Source: Pinibacter aurantiacus
GTDB taxonomy: Bacteria > Bacteroidota > Bacteroidia > Chitinophagales > Chitinophagaceae
Direction: 5' to 3'
DNA: 64,000 bases
Assembly: GCF_019130065.1 (NCBI RefSeq)
Contig: NZ_JAHSPG010000008.1
Coordinates: forward strand, 310,001 to 374,000
Below, in pieces: positions 1 through 10,000 of the stretch (position 1 is the first letter of the stretch; each line of letters opens with the position of its first letter). The notes under the pieces were generated by a model that saw nothing but the letters and a program-made list of their open reading frames with translations, was not told where the DNA came from and did not search any database. Both the position numbers and the translations under genes were made by a program.

Positions 1-292
1 GCCGCGAGAATTCTGATTCGTCCATACTAATACTGCATACCCACCTTGAATAGTACTCGTAGCCCTCAATTTCAAAGTACTGAACGTCGTGGATTCTGTA
101 GGTCTGGAAATCGTTGTCCTCTAAATTCTTTTTGAATCTTATATCAACAGGATTTCTATCCTGCTCAACATAATCAACGTATCCGCGAAGGGTATCGGAG
201 GAGTTTGTAACAATGAATGCTTTTTCAAATTTTTTTTGGGCAATGCCGGAAAGAGAAAGCAGGAGGATGCCTGCAAATAGAATAGGCTTCAT
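1..292 (-). CDS. Secreted hypothetical protein, 3'-truncated by the window edge
   Basis: On the minus strand an ATG at 292 opens a frame of 97 codons with no stop before the window edge, so only the N-terminus is seen. It begins with a clear signal peptide (MKPILFAGILLLSLSGIAQ) followed by a charged mature region beginning KKFEKAFIVTNSSDTLRGYV. This 'export signal, then a strand with SDTLRGYVDY' opening resembles uncharacterised secreted proteins common in Chitinophagaceae. I recognise no catalytic motif and assign no function. It is divergent from rfbA across a 349-bp spacer that holds one inverted-repeat element. The start is supported by the signal peptide and by the absence of a better upstream ATG. 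Confidence 0.65.
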   Translation of the reverse strand, partial: MKPILFAGILLLSLSGIAQKKFEKAFIVTNSSDTLRGYVDYVEQDRNPVDIRFKKNLEDNDFQTYRIHDVQYFEIEGYEYYSRWVCSISMDESEFSR

Positions 293-367
293 GTGGGGCA
301 AAGTAGGGTTTAAGGTCTCGAAATGATAGGGTTAAATTTTTCCGGATAAATGTAGGGAATATTTATT

Positions 368-438
368 TAATGCCAAACGCTTAACGCTTAACGCAGGGTG
401 CTGCGGCGTTAGGCGTTAAGCATTAGGCATTAGGCATT
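368..438. repeat. Intergenic inverted repeat, TTAACGC word family
   Basis: The left arm (368-394) iterates the word TTAACGC and the right arm (405-438) iterates its complement as GCGTTA/GCATTAG, with a short loop. It lies in the 349-bp spacer between two divergent genes. The rest of that spacer is AT-rich, and I see no other gene or convincing promoter in it. A second copy of the same family is at 32133-32216. Confidence 0.8.
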
Positions 439-641
439 ACTCTTTTCCAATAATTCACGGTTATTAATAATTTTTCCTCATTTTTGTTATACCCAACTAT
501 CCATTAAACATTGTTAACCGGGCATTTTTTATGCCTTTTTCTTAAAATTATCAAATGAAATGAGCCATAAGCATCATGCTTGTTCAAACCAATGATTGTT
601 TTGGCGAATTCCATCTGGCAAAAAATTTAAAAGATTATCAG

Positions 642-1505
642 ATGAAAGGAATTATCCTGGCCGGCGGTTCCGGCACAAGATTGCACCCGATCACTTACGC
701 GATTAGCAAGCAAATAATGCCGGTATATGACAAGCCGATGATCTACTATCCGCTTTCTACTTTAATGTTGGCCGGCATAAGCGAAATACTGATCATTTCT
801 ACTCCCCACGATTTACCAATGTTTAAAAGACTTTTTGGCGACGGCAGCAGCTGGGGGTTAAAGCTTTCCTATGCAGAACAGGCGATTCCAAACGGACTGG
901 CACAGGCTTTTGTAATAGGAGAGGAATTTATTGGCAAAGATTCTGTGGCACTGGTTTTGGGCGACAATATATTCTACGGAAGCGGTCTTGGCAAAATGCT
1001 GGCCAACAACACAACCCCCGATGGAGGCATAGTGTACGCTTACCAGGTGAGCGATCCTGAAAGATACGGTGTGGTTGAGTTTGACGCAGCCATGAACGCA
1101 ATTTCGATCGAGGAAAAGCCAAAAGCACCAAAGAGCAGCTATGCTGTTCCCGGCTTATATTTTTATGACAACAGTGTGGTAGAAATTGCAAAGACCCTTG
1201 AACCAAGTCCACGTGGAGAATACGAGATTACCGATGTAAACAAAGAGTATCTGCGCAGAAAAAAACTGAAAGTTTCCATACTTGATCGCGGTACCGCCTG
1301 GTTGGATACCGGTACATTCGATTCGCTGATGCAGGCTTCGCAATTTGTGCAGGTAATTGAGCAACGACAAGGCATTAAAATAGCCTGTATCGAAGAGATC
1401 GCTTACCGCAAGGGATTTATCTCAAAAGAAAAATTGATAGAATTGGCTACACCCTTATTAAAAAGCGGTTACGGACAATATTTGATGCAACTGGTTGCTT
1501 CTTAA
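642..1505 (+). CDS. rfbA: Glucose-1-phosphate thymidylyltransferase
   Basis: This is a 287-residue nucleotidyltransferase that makes dTDP-glucose from glucose-1-phosphate and dTTP, the first step of dTDP-rhamnose and related sugar supply in the cytoplasm. The N-terminus has the nucleotide-binding loop GGSGTRLHP (residues 8-16). GDN at 107-109 gives the metal-binding Asp, and EEKP follows the YGVVEF strand. Length fits the RmlA family (about 290). The frame extends upstream to 576, but that adds 22 residues before the conserved MKGIILAGG start, so I use the ATG at 642. The usual rfbB, rfbC and rfbD partners are absent here. galE follows 73 bp downstream. Assignment of family is firm. Confidence 0.95.
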   Translation: MKGIILAGGSGTRLHPITYAISKQIMPVYDKPMIYYPLSTLMLAGISEILIISTPHDLPMFKRLFGDGSSWGLKLSYAEQAIPNGLAQAFVIGEEFIGKDSVALVLGDNIFYGSGLGKMLANNTTPDGGIVYAYQVSDPERYGVVEFDAAMNAISIEEKPKAPKSSYAVPGLYFYDNSVVEIAKTLEPSPRGEYEITDVNKEYLRRKKLKVSILDRGTAWLDTGTFDSLMQASQFVQVIEQRQGIKIACIEEIAYRKGFISKEKLIELATPLLKSGYGQYLMQLVAS

Positions 1506-1510
1506 AAACC

Positions 1511-1518
1511 TATCTTTG
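1511..1518 (+). promoter_or_regulatory. Bacteroidetes -7 element (TATCTTTG) before galE
   Basis: TATCTTTG matches the Bacteroidetes -7 consensus TAnnTTTG, 60 bp before the galE ATG and just after the rfbA stop. No good -33 TTTG is found at the usual 19-21 bp spacing, so the call is tentative. Confidence 0.4.
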
Positions 1519-1578
1519 ATACACCAACATTAGTAATCGAAAACACAAAGTTTAGCCCAAAAAATAATTATCTGCAAC

Positions 1579-2634
1579 ATGAAAAAAATATTAGTCACCG
1601 GAGGCGTAGGGTATATTGGTTCGCATACATTGGTTGATTTGATAGAAAACGGATACGATGTAATATCGGTTGACAATAATTCACGCTCCAACCCCAGAAT
1701 TTTGGAAGGCGTGGAAAAAATAACCGGTAAAAAAGTAAAGAACTACAAAGTTGATCTTTGCAATTACGACGACACTTATGCAATTTTCCAGGAGAACGAT
1801 GACATTGTAGGTATCATACATTTTGCAGCATACAAAGCAGTGGGAGAATCAGTGGAGCAGCCGCTCATGTATTTTGAAAACAACATGGTATCCCTCATCA
1901 ATCTCCTGAAGTGCGTAAAAGAATTTGAAATACCATATTTCGTTTTCTCTTCTTCCTGCACTGTTTACGGAAACCCGGATGTAATACCGGTTACAGAGAG
2001 CACACCATTAAAACAGGCTGAATCTCCTTACGGCCTGACAAAGCAAATGGGTGAGCAGATCATTACAGAATTTTCAAAAGCCAATCCTACCCAATGTATT
2101 TTGTTAAGATACTTTAACCCGGTAGGTGCGCATCCTTCCATATTAATAGGCGAATTGCCAATAGGCAGACCAGCCAATCTTGTACCGGCCATTACACAAA
2201 CAGCCATTGGTAAATTGCCGCAAATGAAGGTTTTTGGTGATGATTATCCAACAAGAGACGGGTCTTGCCTGCGTGACTACATTCACGTGAGTGATATTGC
2301 ACACGCACACACACTGGCAGTACAATTTTTGATCGATTCTAAAACAACCAAACGCTGTGAAATTTTTAATCTTGGCAGTGGTAATGGGGTTACTGTACTG
2401 GAGGCCATTAAATCGTTCGAGAAAGTAAGTGGCGTAAAATTAAACTACGCAATCGGTCCCCGCAGGGCAGGAGACGTAGTAGCAATTTACGCGAACAATT
2501 CATATGCTGTAAAACAGCTGGGCTGGGACTTAAAATACAAACTAGACGACATGATGGACACGGCATGGAAATGGGAAGTGAAACTGAAAGAAGACGAGAA
2601 GTTGTATAAAGTGCAGAATTCGGAGCTGAACTAA
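1579..2634 (+). CDS. galE: UDP-glucose 4-epimerase
   Basis: A 351-residue extended short-chain dehydrogenase that interconverts UDP-glucose and UDP-galactose with bound NAD. The Rossmann motif GGVGYIG is at residues 8-14. The catalytic triad is visible as Ser in FSSSCTVYG (124-126), Tyr151 and Lys155 in SPYGLTK. The central FNPVGAHPS segment and the C-terminal GPRRAGDV sugar-binding region are typical of true GalE rather than of dTDP-glucose dehydratases. Length is slightly above the usual 340. With rfbA just upstream it points to sugar-nucleotide supply for surface polysaccharide or Leloir galactose use. A -7 promoter element sits in the rfbA-galE spacer, so it may have its own promoter. Confidence 0.95.
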   Translation: MKKILVTGGVGYIGSHTLVDLIENGYDVISVDNNSRSNPRILEGVEKITGKKVKNYKVDLCNYDDTYAIFQENDDIVGIIHFAAYKAVGESVEQPLMYFENNMVSLINLLKCVKEFEIPYFVFSSSCTVYGNPDVIPVTESTPLKQAESPYGLTKQMGEQIITEFSKANPTQCILLRYFNPVGAHPSILIGELPIGRPANLVPAITQTAIGKLPQMKVFGDDYPTRDGSCLRDYIHVSDIAHAHTLAVQFLIDSKTTKRCEIFNLGSGNGVTVLEAIKSFEKVSGVKLNYAIGPRRAGDVVAIYANNSYAVKQLGWDLKYKLDDMMDTAWKWEVKLKEDEKLYKVQNSELN

Positions 2635-2643
2635 CAAGGAACG

Positions 2644-2729
2644 AAGATTGTTATGATCTTCATGATTTATTATGATTTTATAATGGAGTTGACCTTTATA
2701 TAAAATCATAATAAATCGTGACAATCTTG
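2644..2729. repeat. Intergenic inverted repeat, ATGATTTATTATGAT family
   Basis: The left arm (2644-2682) and right arm (2699-2729) are imperfect complements built from ATGATTTATTATGATTTTAT-like words. It sits between galE and the transketolase subunit. A related single arm (AATCAATATCATAATAAACC) lies at about 41331-41350. The element reaches past the first in-frame ATG (2718) of the next gene, which argues for the later start at 2796. Confidence 0.75.
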
Positions 2730-2795
2730 AAATCTGCCTGCCCGAAAGAATTTCATTCAGGCGGGCGTTCTACTTCATACTTAAAATCATCGTTT

Positions 2796-3749
2796 ATGCT
2801 TAAAGACATTCAGGTAACCGGAAAAAAAGACACACGTAGCGGCTTTGGCGATGGCATCGCAGAAGTTGCCCGCAAAAACAGTAATGTAGTGGCTTTAACA
2901 GCGGATCTTGCCGGGTCGCTTAAGCTAAACCAATTTATTAAGGAATTTCCTGAAAGATTCTTCCAGTGCGGTATTGCAGAGGCCAACATGATTGGCATTG
3001 GCGCCGGTTTAACCATTGGAGGCAAAATTCCTTATACCACCACATTCGCAAATTTCTCCACCGGACGCGTGTATGATCAGATACGCCAGTCGGTGGCATA
3101 CTCGAACAAGAACGTAAAAATTTGCGCATCACATGCCGGTCTTACATTGGGGGAAGATGGAGCAACGCACCAGATACTCGAAGACATAGGCATGATGAAA
3201 ATGCTGCCCGGCATGACAGTGATTGTTCCTTGCGACTACAGCCAGACAAAGGCCGCGACGATAGCCATTGCAGATTATGTAGGCCCCGTTTATCTCCGCT
3301 TCGGCAGACCCGTTTGGCCAATTTTCACCAACGAATCAGATTTCGTTTTGGGCAAAGCGCAAATATTTTCTGAAGGAACAGATGTGAGCATTTTCGCCTG
3401 CGGTCACCTGGTTTGGAAGGCGATTGAAGCTGGAAAAATTTTGCAGGAAAAAGGTGTAAGCGTGGAAGTGATCAACATACACACGATCAAGCCGATTGAT
3501 GAAGAAGCCATTGTTAATTCCATAAAGAAAACCAAATGCGCTGTAACAGCGGAAGAACATAATATTTTCGGAGGCCTTGGTGATAGCGTTGCGCATGTGG
3601 CTTCAAAGAATTTCCCTATTCCGATTGAGTATGTTGGAACCAAAGATACTTTCGGAGAAAGCGGCACACCAGAACAACTTCTCGCAAAGTATGGCCTTGA
3701 TACTCCGGACATTGTAGCCGCCGCAGAGAGAGTGATCAAGAGGAAGTAA
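2796..3749 (+). CDS. Transketolase, C-terminal subunit (split enzyme)
   Basis: This 317-residue protein holds the pyrimidine-binding and C-terminal domains of transketolase (roughly residues 8-175 and 190-310). The segment QCGIAEANMIGIGAGL carries the Glu that activates thiamine diphosphate. The family moves two-carbon ketol units in the pentose phosphate pathway and needs a separate N-terminal, TPP-diphosphate-binding subunit of about 280 residues. That partner is usually adjacent and upstream in split systems, but here galE is upstream and the partner is not in the window. The frame is open from 2718, but the first 26 codons run through repeat DNA, so I start at MLKDIQVTG. A strong terminator follows. 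A 1-deoxyxylulose-phosphate synthase subunit is less likely by length and motif. Confidence 0.88.
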   Translation: MLKDIQVTGKKDTRSGFGDGIAEVARKNSNVVALTADLAGSLKLNQFIKEFPERFFQCGIAEANMIGIGAGLTIGGKIPYTTTFANFSTGRVYDQIRQSVAYSNKNVKICASHAGLTLGEDGATHQILEDIGMMKMLPGMTVIVPCDYSQTKAATIAIADYVGPVYLRFGRPVWPIFTNESDFVLGKAQIFSEGTDVSIFACGHLVWKAIEAGKILQEKGVSVEVINIHTIKPIDEEAIVNSIKKTKCAVTAEEHNIFGGLGDSVAHVASKNFPIPIEYVGTKDTFGESGTPEQLLAKYGLDTPDIVAAAERVIKRK

Positions 3750-3776
3750 AATACTGATAGGAATTCAATCTTATAT

Positions 3777-3810
3777 AAATAACCCGCAAAAATATACTTG
3801 CGGGTTATTT
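3777..3810 (+). terminator. Rho-independent terminator after the transketolase subunit
   Basis: A perfect 13-bp stem (AAATAACCCGCAA pairing with TTGCGGGTTATTT) around an 8-nt loop, with the A and T runs contained in the stem. It can act on both strands. Confidence 0.85.
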
Positions 3811-3832
3811 GCATTTGATACATTTACAGAGG

Positions 3833-3862
3833 AGTTGTTGATTGATAGTTTTTAGTTGTTAG
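3833..3862. repeat. Single arm of the GTTGTTAG repeat family
   Basis: GTTGTTGATTGATAG followed by TTTTTAGTTGTTAG resembles the arms of the elements at 25208-25290 and 37461-37538, but no complementary arm is present here. It looks like a degraded or solo arm. Confidence 0.5.
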
Positions 3863-3951
3863 ATAGGCCTTGTTATTCTACTTGCCGTTCGATATCGGCT
3901 TCCACAACATCAAATACTTGCCGCATTTTTTTAATTATTTGATGTGCTATT

Positions 3952-6849
3952 ATGAAAACGGTTACAAGGGTCTTGCTCGCTGTTTGCTTGTTGATATTCT
4001 TCGCATTTTCCACTTCATTTGCCGCCAATGGTAAAGATGTTGGGGTTCCCTACATTAAAAATTTTACAAAGGAAATTTATCGGTCTGGCAATCAAAACTG
4101 GTCCGTTGCCAAGGACAGAAATGGCATAATGTATTATGGCAATAATAATGGCCTGCTCACATTTGATGGCGATAGCTGGAAACTGTACCAACTGCCAAAT
4201 AAACTCATTGTAAGAGGTGTTGCTGCTGATGATAGCGGAAAAGTATATACAGGAGGCTTTGGTGAATTGGGTTATTGGATGTATGACAAGAAAGGCCTGT
4301 TTACTTACACATCGTTGTTGAAATTGGTTCCGGACGGTTTGATGAATAAAGATGAGATATGGAAGATTTATGTAGATGGTAGCCGCGTTCTTTTTCAATC
4401 TTTTGCACGCATCTACATTTACGAAAACAATAAGATAACCACGGTAAGTGTGAGCAATAGTTTATTGGTTTTGTTGAAAGCCAACGATCGTTTTTTTGTG
4501 AATGTTTCTTCTAAAGGTTTGTTTGAACTAAAGAACGCCACGCTCGAGTTTGTTGAAGGCAGCCAACTGCTGGGCGCTTCAGGTGTGCTTACCATTCTTC
4601 CTTTTAAAAACAATAGTTTACTTATAGGAACCCCAAAGGATGGGTTGTTTGTTTATGATGGCAAGCAATTGTTTTCCTGGAAAAATGAAGCAAATGAGCT
4701 ATTGAAAAAAAACACTTTGAACAATGGCTTGCATCTGCAAAATGGCAACTATGTTTTCGGCACCATTCTCAATGGTGTTTTTGTTTTAAACGAAAATGGC
4801 GAAATAGTTCAACACATTAATAAAGAGAAAGGCCTGCAAGATAACACCGTGCTTAGCTTACTTGAAGATGGAAGTGCGGGACTGTGGCTGGGCCTTGACA
4901 ATGGCATAGCCCTGGTTGAACTCAATTCCCCGCTTTCGTATTACTTCGACAAAAGCGGAACTTTCGGAACCATTTACAGCAGCGTTGTTTACAAGGACAA
5001 TATTTATCTCGCTACCAATCACGGCTTATTTACCAGCAGCTGGAACAGTAACGGGAGTGCCCGGCAATTAAATTTTAAATTGATCGACAATTCTCAGGGA
5101 CAAATATGGCAGCTTGCTTTAATTGATGAACAGTTGTTGTGTTGCCACAATGAAAGGACATACAGAGTCGAAGGAAATTCGCTGATAAAAATATCAGATT
5201 ATGGGGGAGGCTGGGTTATTAAAAAGTTGAATAAATATCCAGACTATCTTATACAAGGCACATACGTTGGATTATTGCTGTATAAAAAAGATAAAACCGG
5301 TCAGTGGATTTTTTCAAACAAAATAGAAGGGTTCAACGAGGCGTCCCGTTACGTGGAAGAAGATAATAAAGGGCAGCTTTGGGTAGGGCATACCTATAAC
5401 GGACTTTATAAACTTACATTGACGGATGATTTGACGAAAGTTGCTTCCATAAAAAGTTATGGTGAAAAAAATGGATTGCCACGTGGTTTGAAAACAGCGG
5501 TTTTTAAACTGGATAATCAGCTGGTATTTTGCTCGGAAAATGGCGTCCACACTTATGATGCGCTTGGCGATAAGTTTGTAAAATATGATGAGTTAAATAG
5601 ACGACTCGGTTCGTTTTTTACACTGAACAACATAGTAAGAGCCGATGAACAGCATTATTGGTTCACAAATCACGGAAGGATAGCGTTTGCAAATATTTCT
5701 CAGCCCGGCAAGGTCGAAATTGATTCGAATAGTTTCAATGTATTGCAAGGCAAAATGGTCGACAATTATGAAAACATAAATAAGATAAGTAACAACCTCT
5801 ATCTCATAAGTATTGATGGCGGGTTTGCAATCTATAATACCGGCGCAGAAAGAAACGGATCATTAAAGCTTCAATCGGTGTTGGTAAGAACGGTAAAGGA
5901 TATTACCGACACAGTGAGTCTCTTGGCAGAAAATAACAACGCAACGTCCTCCATTGCCATTCCGCACGATAGAAATAATATTTCCATACAATATGTGTTG
6001 CCCTGCTATCAGCAATCGAAAATTGAATACAGTTATTTTTTAGAGGGCTATTCAAAACAATGGTCAGAATGGACGACACAGACAACTAAAGAGTTTACTA
6101 ATCTTCCTCACGGGAAGTTCCGGTTTTTAGTGAAAGCAAGGGTAAACAATGGAAAACAGGAAACAATGCCCACCGCGTATGAGTTTATAATTTTACCGCC
6201 CTGGTATGCTTCGGTAACAGCCCGTGTTCTCTATTTTTTATTAGTCATTTTGGCGATTCCATTAGTTGCACGGGCTTACAAAAAACATTGGGAGAAACAG
6301 AAGGAAAAAATTTTGGAAAGACTTGAAAAAGAAAAGTCTGAGTTCTTATTGAAAGAAACACTTCTTAACGAACAACGCATTAGCCAAATAAGGACGCAAC
6401 AATTGGTAGCCGATCTGGCAAATAAAAACAGGGAGCTTGCCAACTCCACGATGAACATAATTTCAAAAAATGAAGTGCTTCAAAAGATCAACGATGAAAT
6501 TGTAGAGTTGAAAGATAAGGATGGAAAAAAACTTTCGTCAAGTCAATTGAAGAAAATACAGAATGTAATAAACGATGGGATGAATGATGAACGAGACTGG
6601 AATTTGTTCGAAAGCAGCTTTAATGAAGCGCATGAAAATTTCTTTAAAAAATTGAAGGAAAAGCATCCTGAACTATCTCCAAACGATTTAAAACTTTGCG
6701 GCTATTTGCGCATGAATATGAGTAGCAAAGAACTTGTTTCTATTTTCAATATAACAATAAGAGCGGTTGAAATCAGGCGATACAGGCTTCGCAAAAAGCT
6801 GAATTTGGAGCATGACAAGAACCTGATTGAGTATTTATTGGAGATATAA
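3952..6849 (+). CDS. Membrane-spanning propeller / Y_Y_Y / HTH regulator of the glucan locus
   Basis: A 965-residue predicted one-component sensor. It has an N-terminal signal peptide (residues 1-25), then about 600 residues of repeated 'DGSAGLWLGLDNGI'-like blades typical of two-component-regulator propellers. A Y_Y_Y domain follows (about 675-750, with YSYFLEGYSKQWSEW), then one transmembrane segment (about 752-774), a Lys/Glu-rich coiled coil (about 780-870) and a C-terminal LuxR-like helix-turn-helix (about 900-965, SSKELVSIFNITIRAVEIRR). There is no histidine kinase or receiver domain, so ligand binding in the periplasm would act directly on a membrane-tethered DNA-binding domain, as known for SusR-type regulators. 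Its position just upstream of susC in the same direction suggests it controls the glucan locus. The ligand is not deducible from sequence. Confidence 0.85.
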   Translation: MKTVTRVLLAVCLLIFFAFSTSFAANGKDVGVPYIKNFTKEIYRSGNQNWSVAKDRNGIMYYGNNNGLLTFDGDSWKLYQLPNKLIVRGVAADDSGKVYTGGFGELGYWMYDKKGLFTYTSLLKLVPDGLMNKDEIWKIYVDGSRVLFQSFARIYIYENNKITTVSVSNSLLVLLKANDRFFVNVSSKGLFELKNATLEFVEGSQLLGASGVLTILPFKNNSLLIGTPKDGLFVYDGKQLFSWKNEANELLKKNTLNNGLHLQNGNYVFGTILNGVFVLNENGEIVQHINKEKGLQDNTVLSLLEDGSAGLWLGLDNGIALVELNSPLSYYFDKSGTFGTIYSSVVYKDNIYLATNHGLFTSSWNSNGSARQLNFKLIDNSQGQIWQLALIDEQLLCCHNERTYRVEGNSLIKISDYGGGWVIKKLNKYPDYLIQGTYVGLLLYKKDKTGQWIFSNKIEGFNEASRYVEEDNKGQLWVGHTYNGLYKLTLTDDLTKVASIKSYGEKNGLPRGLKTAVFKLDNQLVFCSENGVHTYDALGDKFVKYDELNRRLGSFFTLNNIVRADEQHYWFTNHGRIAFANISQPGKVEIDSNSFNVLQGKMVDNYENINKISNNLYLISIDGGFAIYNTGAERNGSLKLQSVLVRTVKDITDTVSLLAENNNATSSIAIPHDRNNISIQYVLPCYQQSKIEYSYFLEGYSKQWSEWTTQTTKEFTNLPHGKFRFLVKARVNNGKQETMPTAYEFIILPPWYASVTARVLYFLLVILAIPLVARAYKKHWEKQKEKILERLEKEKSEFLLKETLLNEQRISQIRTQQLVADLANKNRELANSTMNIISKNEVLQKINDEIVELKDKDGKKLSSSQLKKIQNVINDGMNDERDWNLFESSFNEAHENFFKKLKEKHPELSPNDLKLCGYLRMNMSSKELVSIFNITIRAVEIRRYRLRKKLNLEHDKNLIEYLLEI

Positions 6850-7081
6850 CACTACAACATTTCCTCTCATTCATAAAAAAATAGATACAACATTTTGAGA
6901 GTATTCACATTGCTTTCATTTGTAAATGTTTGATTGTAATTGTTTCACAACAGATGTTCCCTCTTTTCTAATCAAATCTTAAAAGTGTGTAGAGATGTTG
7001 AGGTGCTTTTTTTGGTTAGGCTGGCCATTGCTGACAAATTGCGGCGTTTAAAATTTTTTAACAAAAATCAAAAATGCCACT

Positions 7082-10000
7082 ATGAAGAAACTACTCGCAA
7101 TTCTTTTCGCAGTATGCTTCTGCTTCATGCAGGTAAAGGCACAGCAGGTTGTAACCGGCAGGGTTACAAACAGTGCCACCGGCGGAGCGCTCCCTTCTGT
7201 AAGCGTACTCATTAAAGGAACATCCTCTGGAACACAAGCAAATGAAAATGGCGAATTCAGCATCAAGGCTGGTGAAAATGCCATATTAATATTTAACTCT
7301 ATTGGTTATGAAAGCCAGGAAATTGTTGTAAAAGGACAGAGTGTAATCAACGTAAAATTGAAAACAGCTTCGAAGGATTTAAATGAAGTGGTGGTTGTAG
7401 GTTATGGAACGCAAAAGAAAGCAGACATTACTGGATCAATTACACAGGTGAAGGGAGAGGAGCTTGTTAAAAGTCCTACAACTTCTCCCATGGCTGCTTT
7501 GCAAGGCAAGGTAGCTGGTGTTCAAGTCGTAAACAATGGAGCTCCGGGTTCAGCACCAACTGTAAGAATACGTGGTGTAGGTTCATTTCAAACAGCAGCG
7601 CCTACTTCAGGCAACGAAAATAGAACTGGCGGAGTAACTACTTATGGCCAACCCCTATATGTGGTAGACGGAATGTTGTTCGATGATATTAGTTTCTTGA
7701 ACAATAGTGACGTGGCAGAAATGTCATTGTTGAAAGATGCATCTGCATCTGCCATTTATGGTGTTAGGGCTGCAAATGGTGTGGTAGTGATAACAACAAA
7801 AAAAGGTGCTCTTAACAGACCTGCAACTTTTACATTTGATACATACCTAGGATTTCAGAAGCCGGTAAATGTAATAAAAATGGCTAATTCTCAGGAATAT
7901 GCCACTATGATGAAAGAAATGGGTTCTACCAATGGGTTGTCAATATTGAGAAATTCTATAGATAAATACGGTGGTGACACAACAAGCCTCACACCTGCAA
8001 CAAATACTGATTGGTTTGATCAATTACTAAGATCAACAGCAATGGTTCAAAGCTATAATTTGGGTGTAAACGGAGGAACCAGTAACGCTGCTTATGACTT
8101 TGGTGGAACATATTTGAAACAGGATGGTATACTGAATGTGAACAATAACTATCAGCGCATTAACATGCGTGGTAAAGTTGATTTTAAAGTGACAGACTTT
8201 TTAAAAATGGGCTTTAATTTCATTTTATCAAATACAGATCAGTGGATACCTAACAATAATGCCATGCAAAGCGCATTTGTAAATCCATCTATCTATCCGG
8301 TTTATGACCCCAACAATCCTAGCCAACCGTATCCACAACCATTTGCATCTCCTACTCAGATAGGATTGTCAACTTATTTTGGTAATCCAATGGCAGAGCT
8401 AGTTTACAAGAGCAATACAAGAGAAAAAATAACAAGAATAGTTCCAAATATTTATGCTGATGTAAACCTTCTCCCAAAAAGTAAGCTTGTATTTAGAACA
8501 GCTTTCAATCAGGATCTTTCTTTTGGAGATTTAAGAAAATATACACCACAGTTTATGGTAGGACCTGGCCAGCAGCAGCCATCCTCTACCTTAAGAAAAG
8601 AAACCAATAATTATCAAAACTATGTTTGGGATAACACGCTAACATTTAAAAATAGTTACGACAAGCACAACTATTCGGTAATGTTGGGAAACTCATACAG
8701 AAACGAAACATATCGTTATGTAATGGCTCAAGCCAATAATGTACCTGGCGATAAAGAAGAGTATTTATATGTACATAATGGTAACAGCGATACACGCATT
8801 AATGATGATTGGGGTCACAAAAGAAGAGGCTTATCATACTTTGGAAGACTTACATACGATTACGATGGCAGGTATCTATTAACTGCAACTTTCCGTGCCG
8901 ACGGAACTTCGAAGTACCAGGATAAATGGGGATACTTCCCATCAATAGGTTTAGGCTGGGTGGCAACAAAAGAAAAATTTATGGAATCTCAGAAGGTATT
9001 TGACTTCCTTAAAATAAGAGGTAGTTGGGGTCAGTTAGGAAACGATAAAGTACCTGCAAATGACGGAATGGCCTCTGTCATGTATGGGCAGTCAAACTCT
9101 GGAGTTTTTGGAAATGGAATTATTCCTGGTTATACAGTTAACAGCACATTCAGCTATTTAGGTTGGGAAGTTGTTTCTGAAACTGACCTGGGATTTGAAT
9201 CCCGATTCTTAAATAACAGATTATCTTTCGAATTTGATTACTTCCACCGGATGACCAACAATGCCGTTTTCCCCAATGAGGTTCCAAACATTGGAGGAAC
9301 AATCCTATGGAATAACGGAAAGATTTTGAATGAAGGATATGAATTCAGCCTGGGCTGGAGCGATGCAATAAACAAAGAATTCAGATACTTTGTGAATGGC
9401 AACCTTGCTACTTTAAAAAACAAAGTAGTAAAAATGCAGGCACCTATTTATACTGGAAGTTCAGAATTTCCACAAATATCAAGGGTGGGAGAATCGGTTG
9501 AGTCATTCTATGGGTACCAACAGGCAGGTGTATATCAAAACACTAAAGAAATAGCTGATGATCCAATTGCAGTTGCTAACGGATTAACGCCTGGTGATTT
9601 TAAATATGTAGACCAAAATAAAGATGGCAAAATTAACAGTGATGACCGCATTGTAATGGGGGCTTACTTGCCAAAGCTTACCTATGGCTTCAACTTGGGA
9701 TTTAGCTACAAAGCCTTTGATTTTTCTGCCAGCTTCCAGGGGGTATCTGGCAACAAAATAGCTAATCTTAAAAGAGCGGTAAGAAGATGGCAGTCAACCA
9801 CTAACTACGACGAGGCACAAGTGAAAAATCGCTGGCACGGAGAAGGCACAAGTAATTTGTATCCTTCGGCAGAGGGGTCGGTTAATCCTTGGAACGTAAG
9901 TAACTTTAGCACATTTAATATTGAAAGCGGCTCTTATTTCCGTATTCAAAATATTCAACTCGGATATACATTTGATAACAGAACAATCAAAAGCTTGAAA

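Noticed and set aside
6850-7081. Promoter search in the susC leader
   Set aside because: TAAATGTTTG near 6927 resembles a -7 element but has four instead of two bases between TA and TTTG, so I did not call it.
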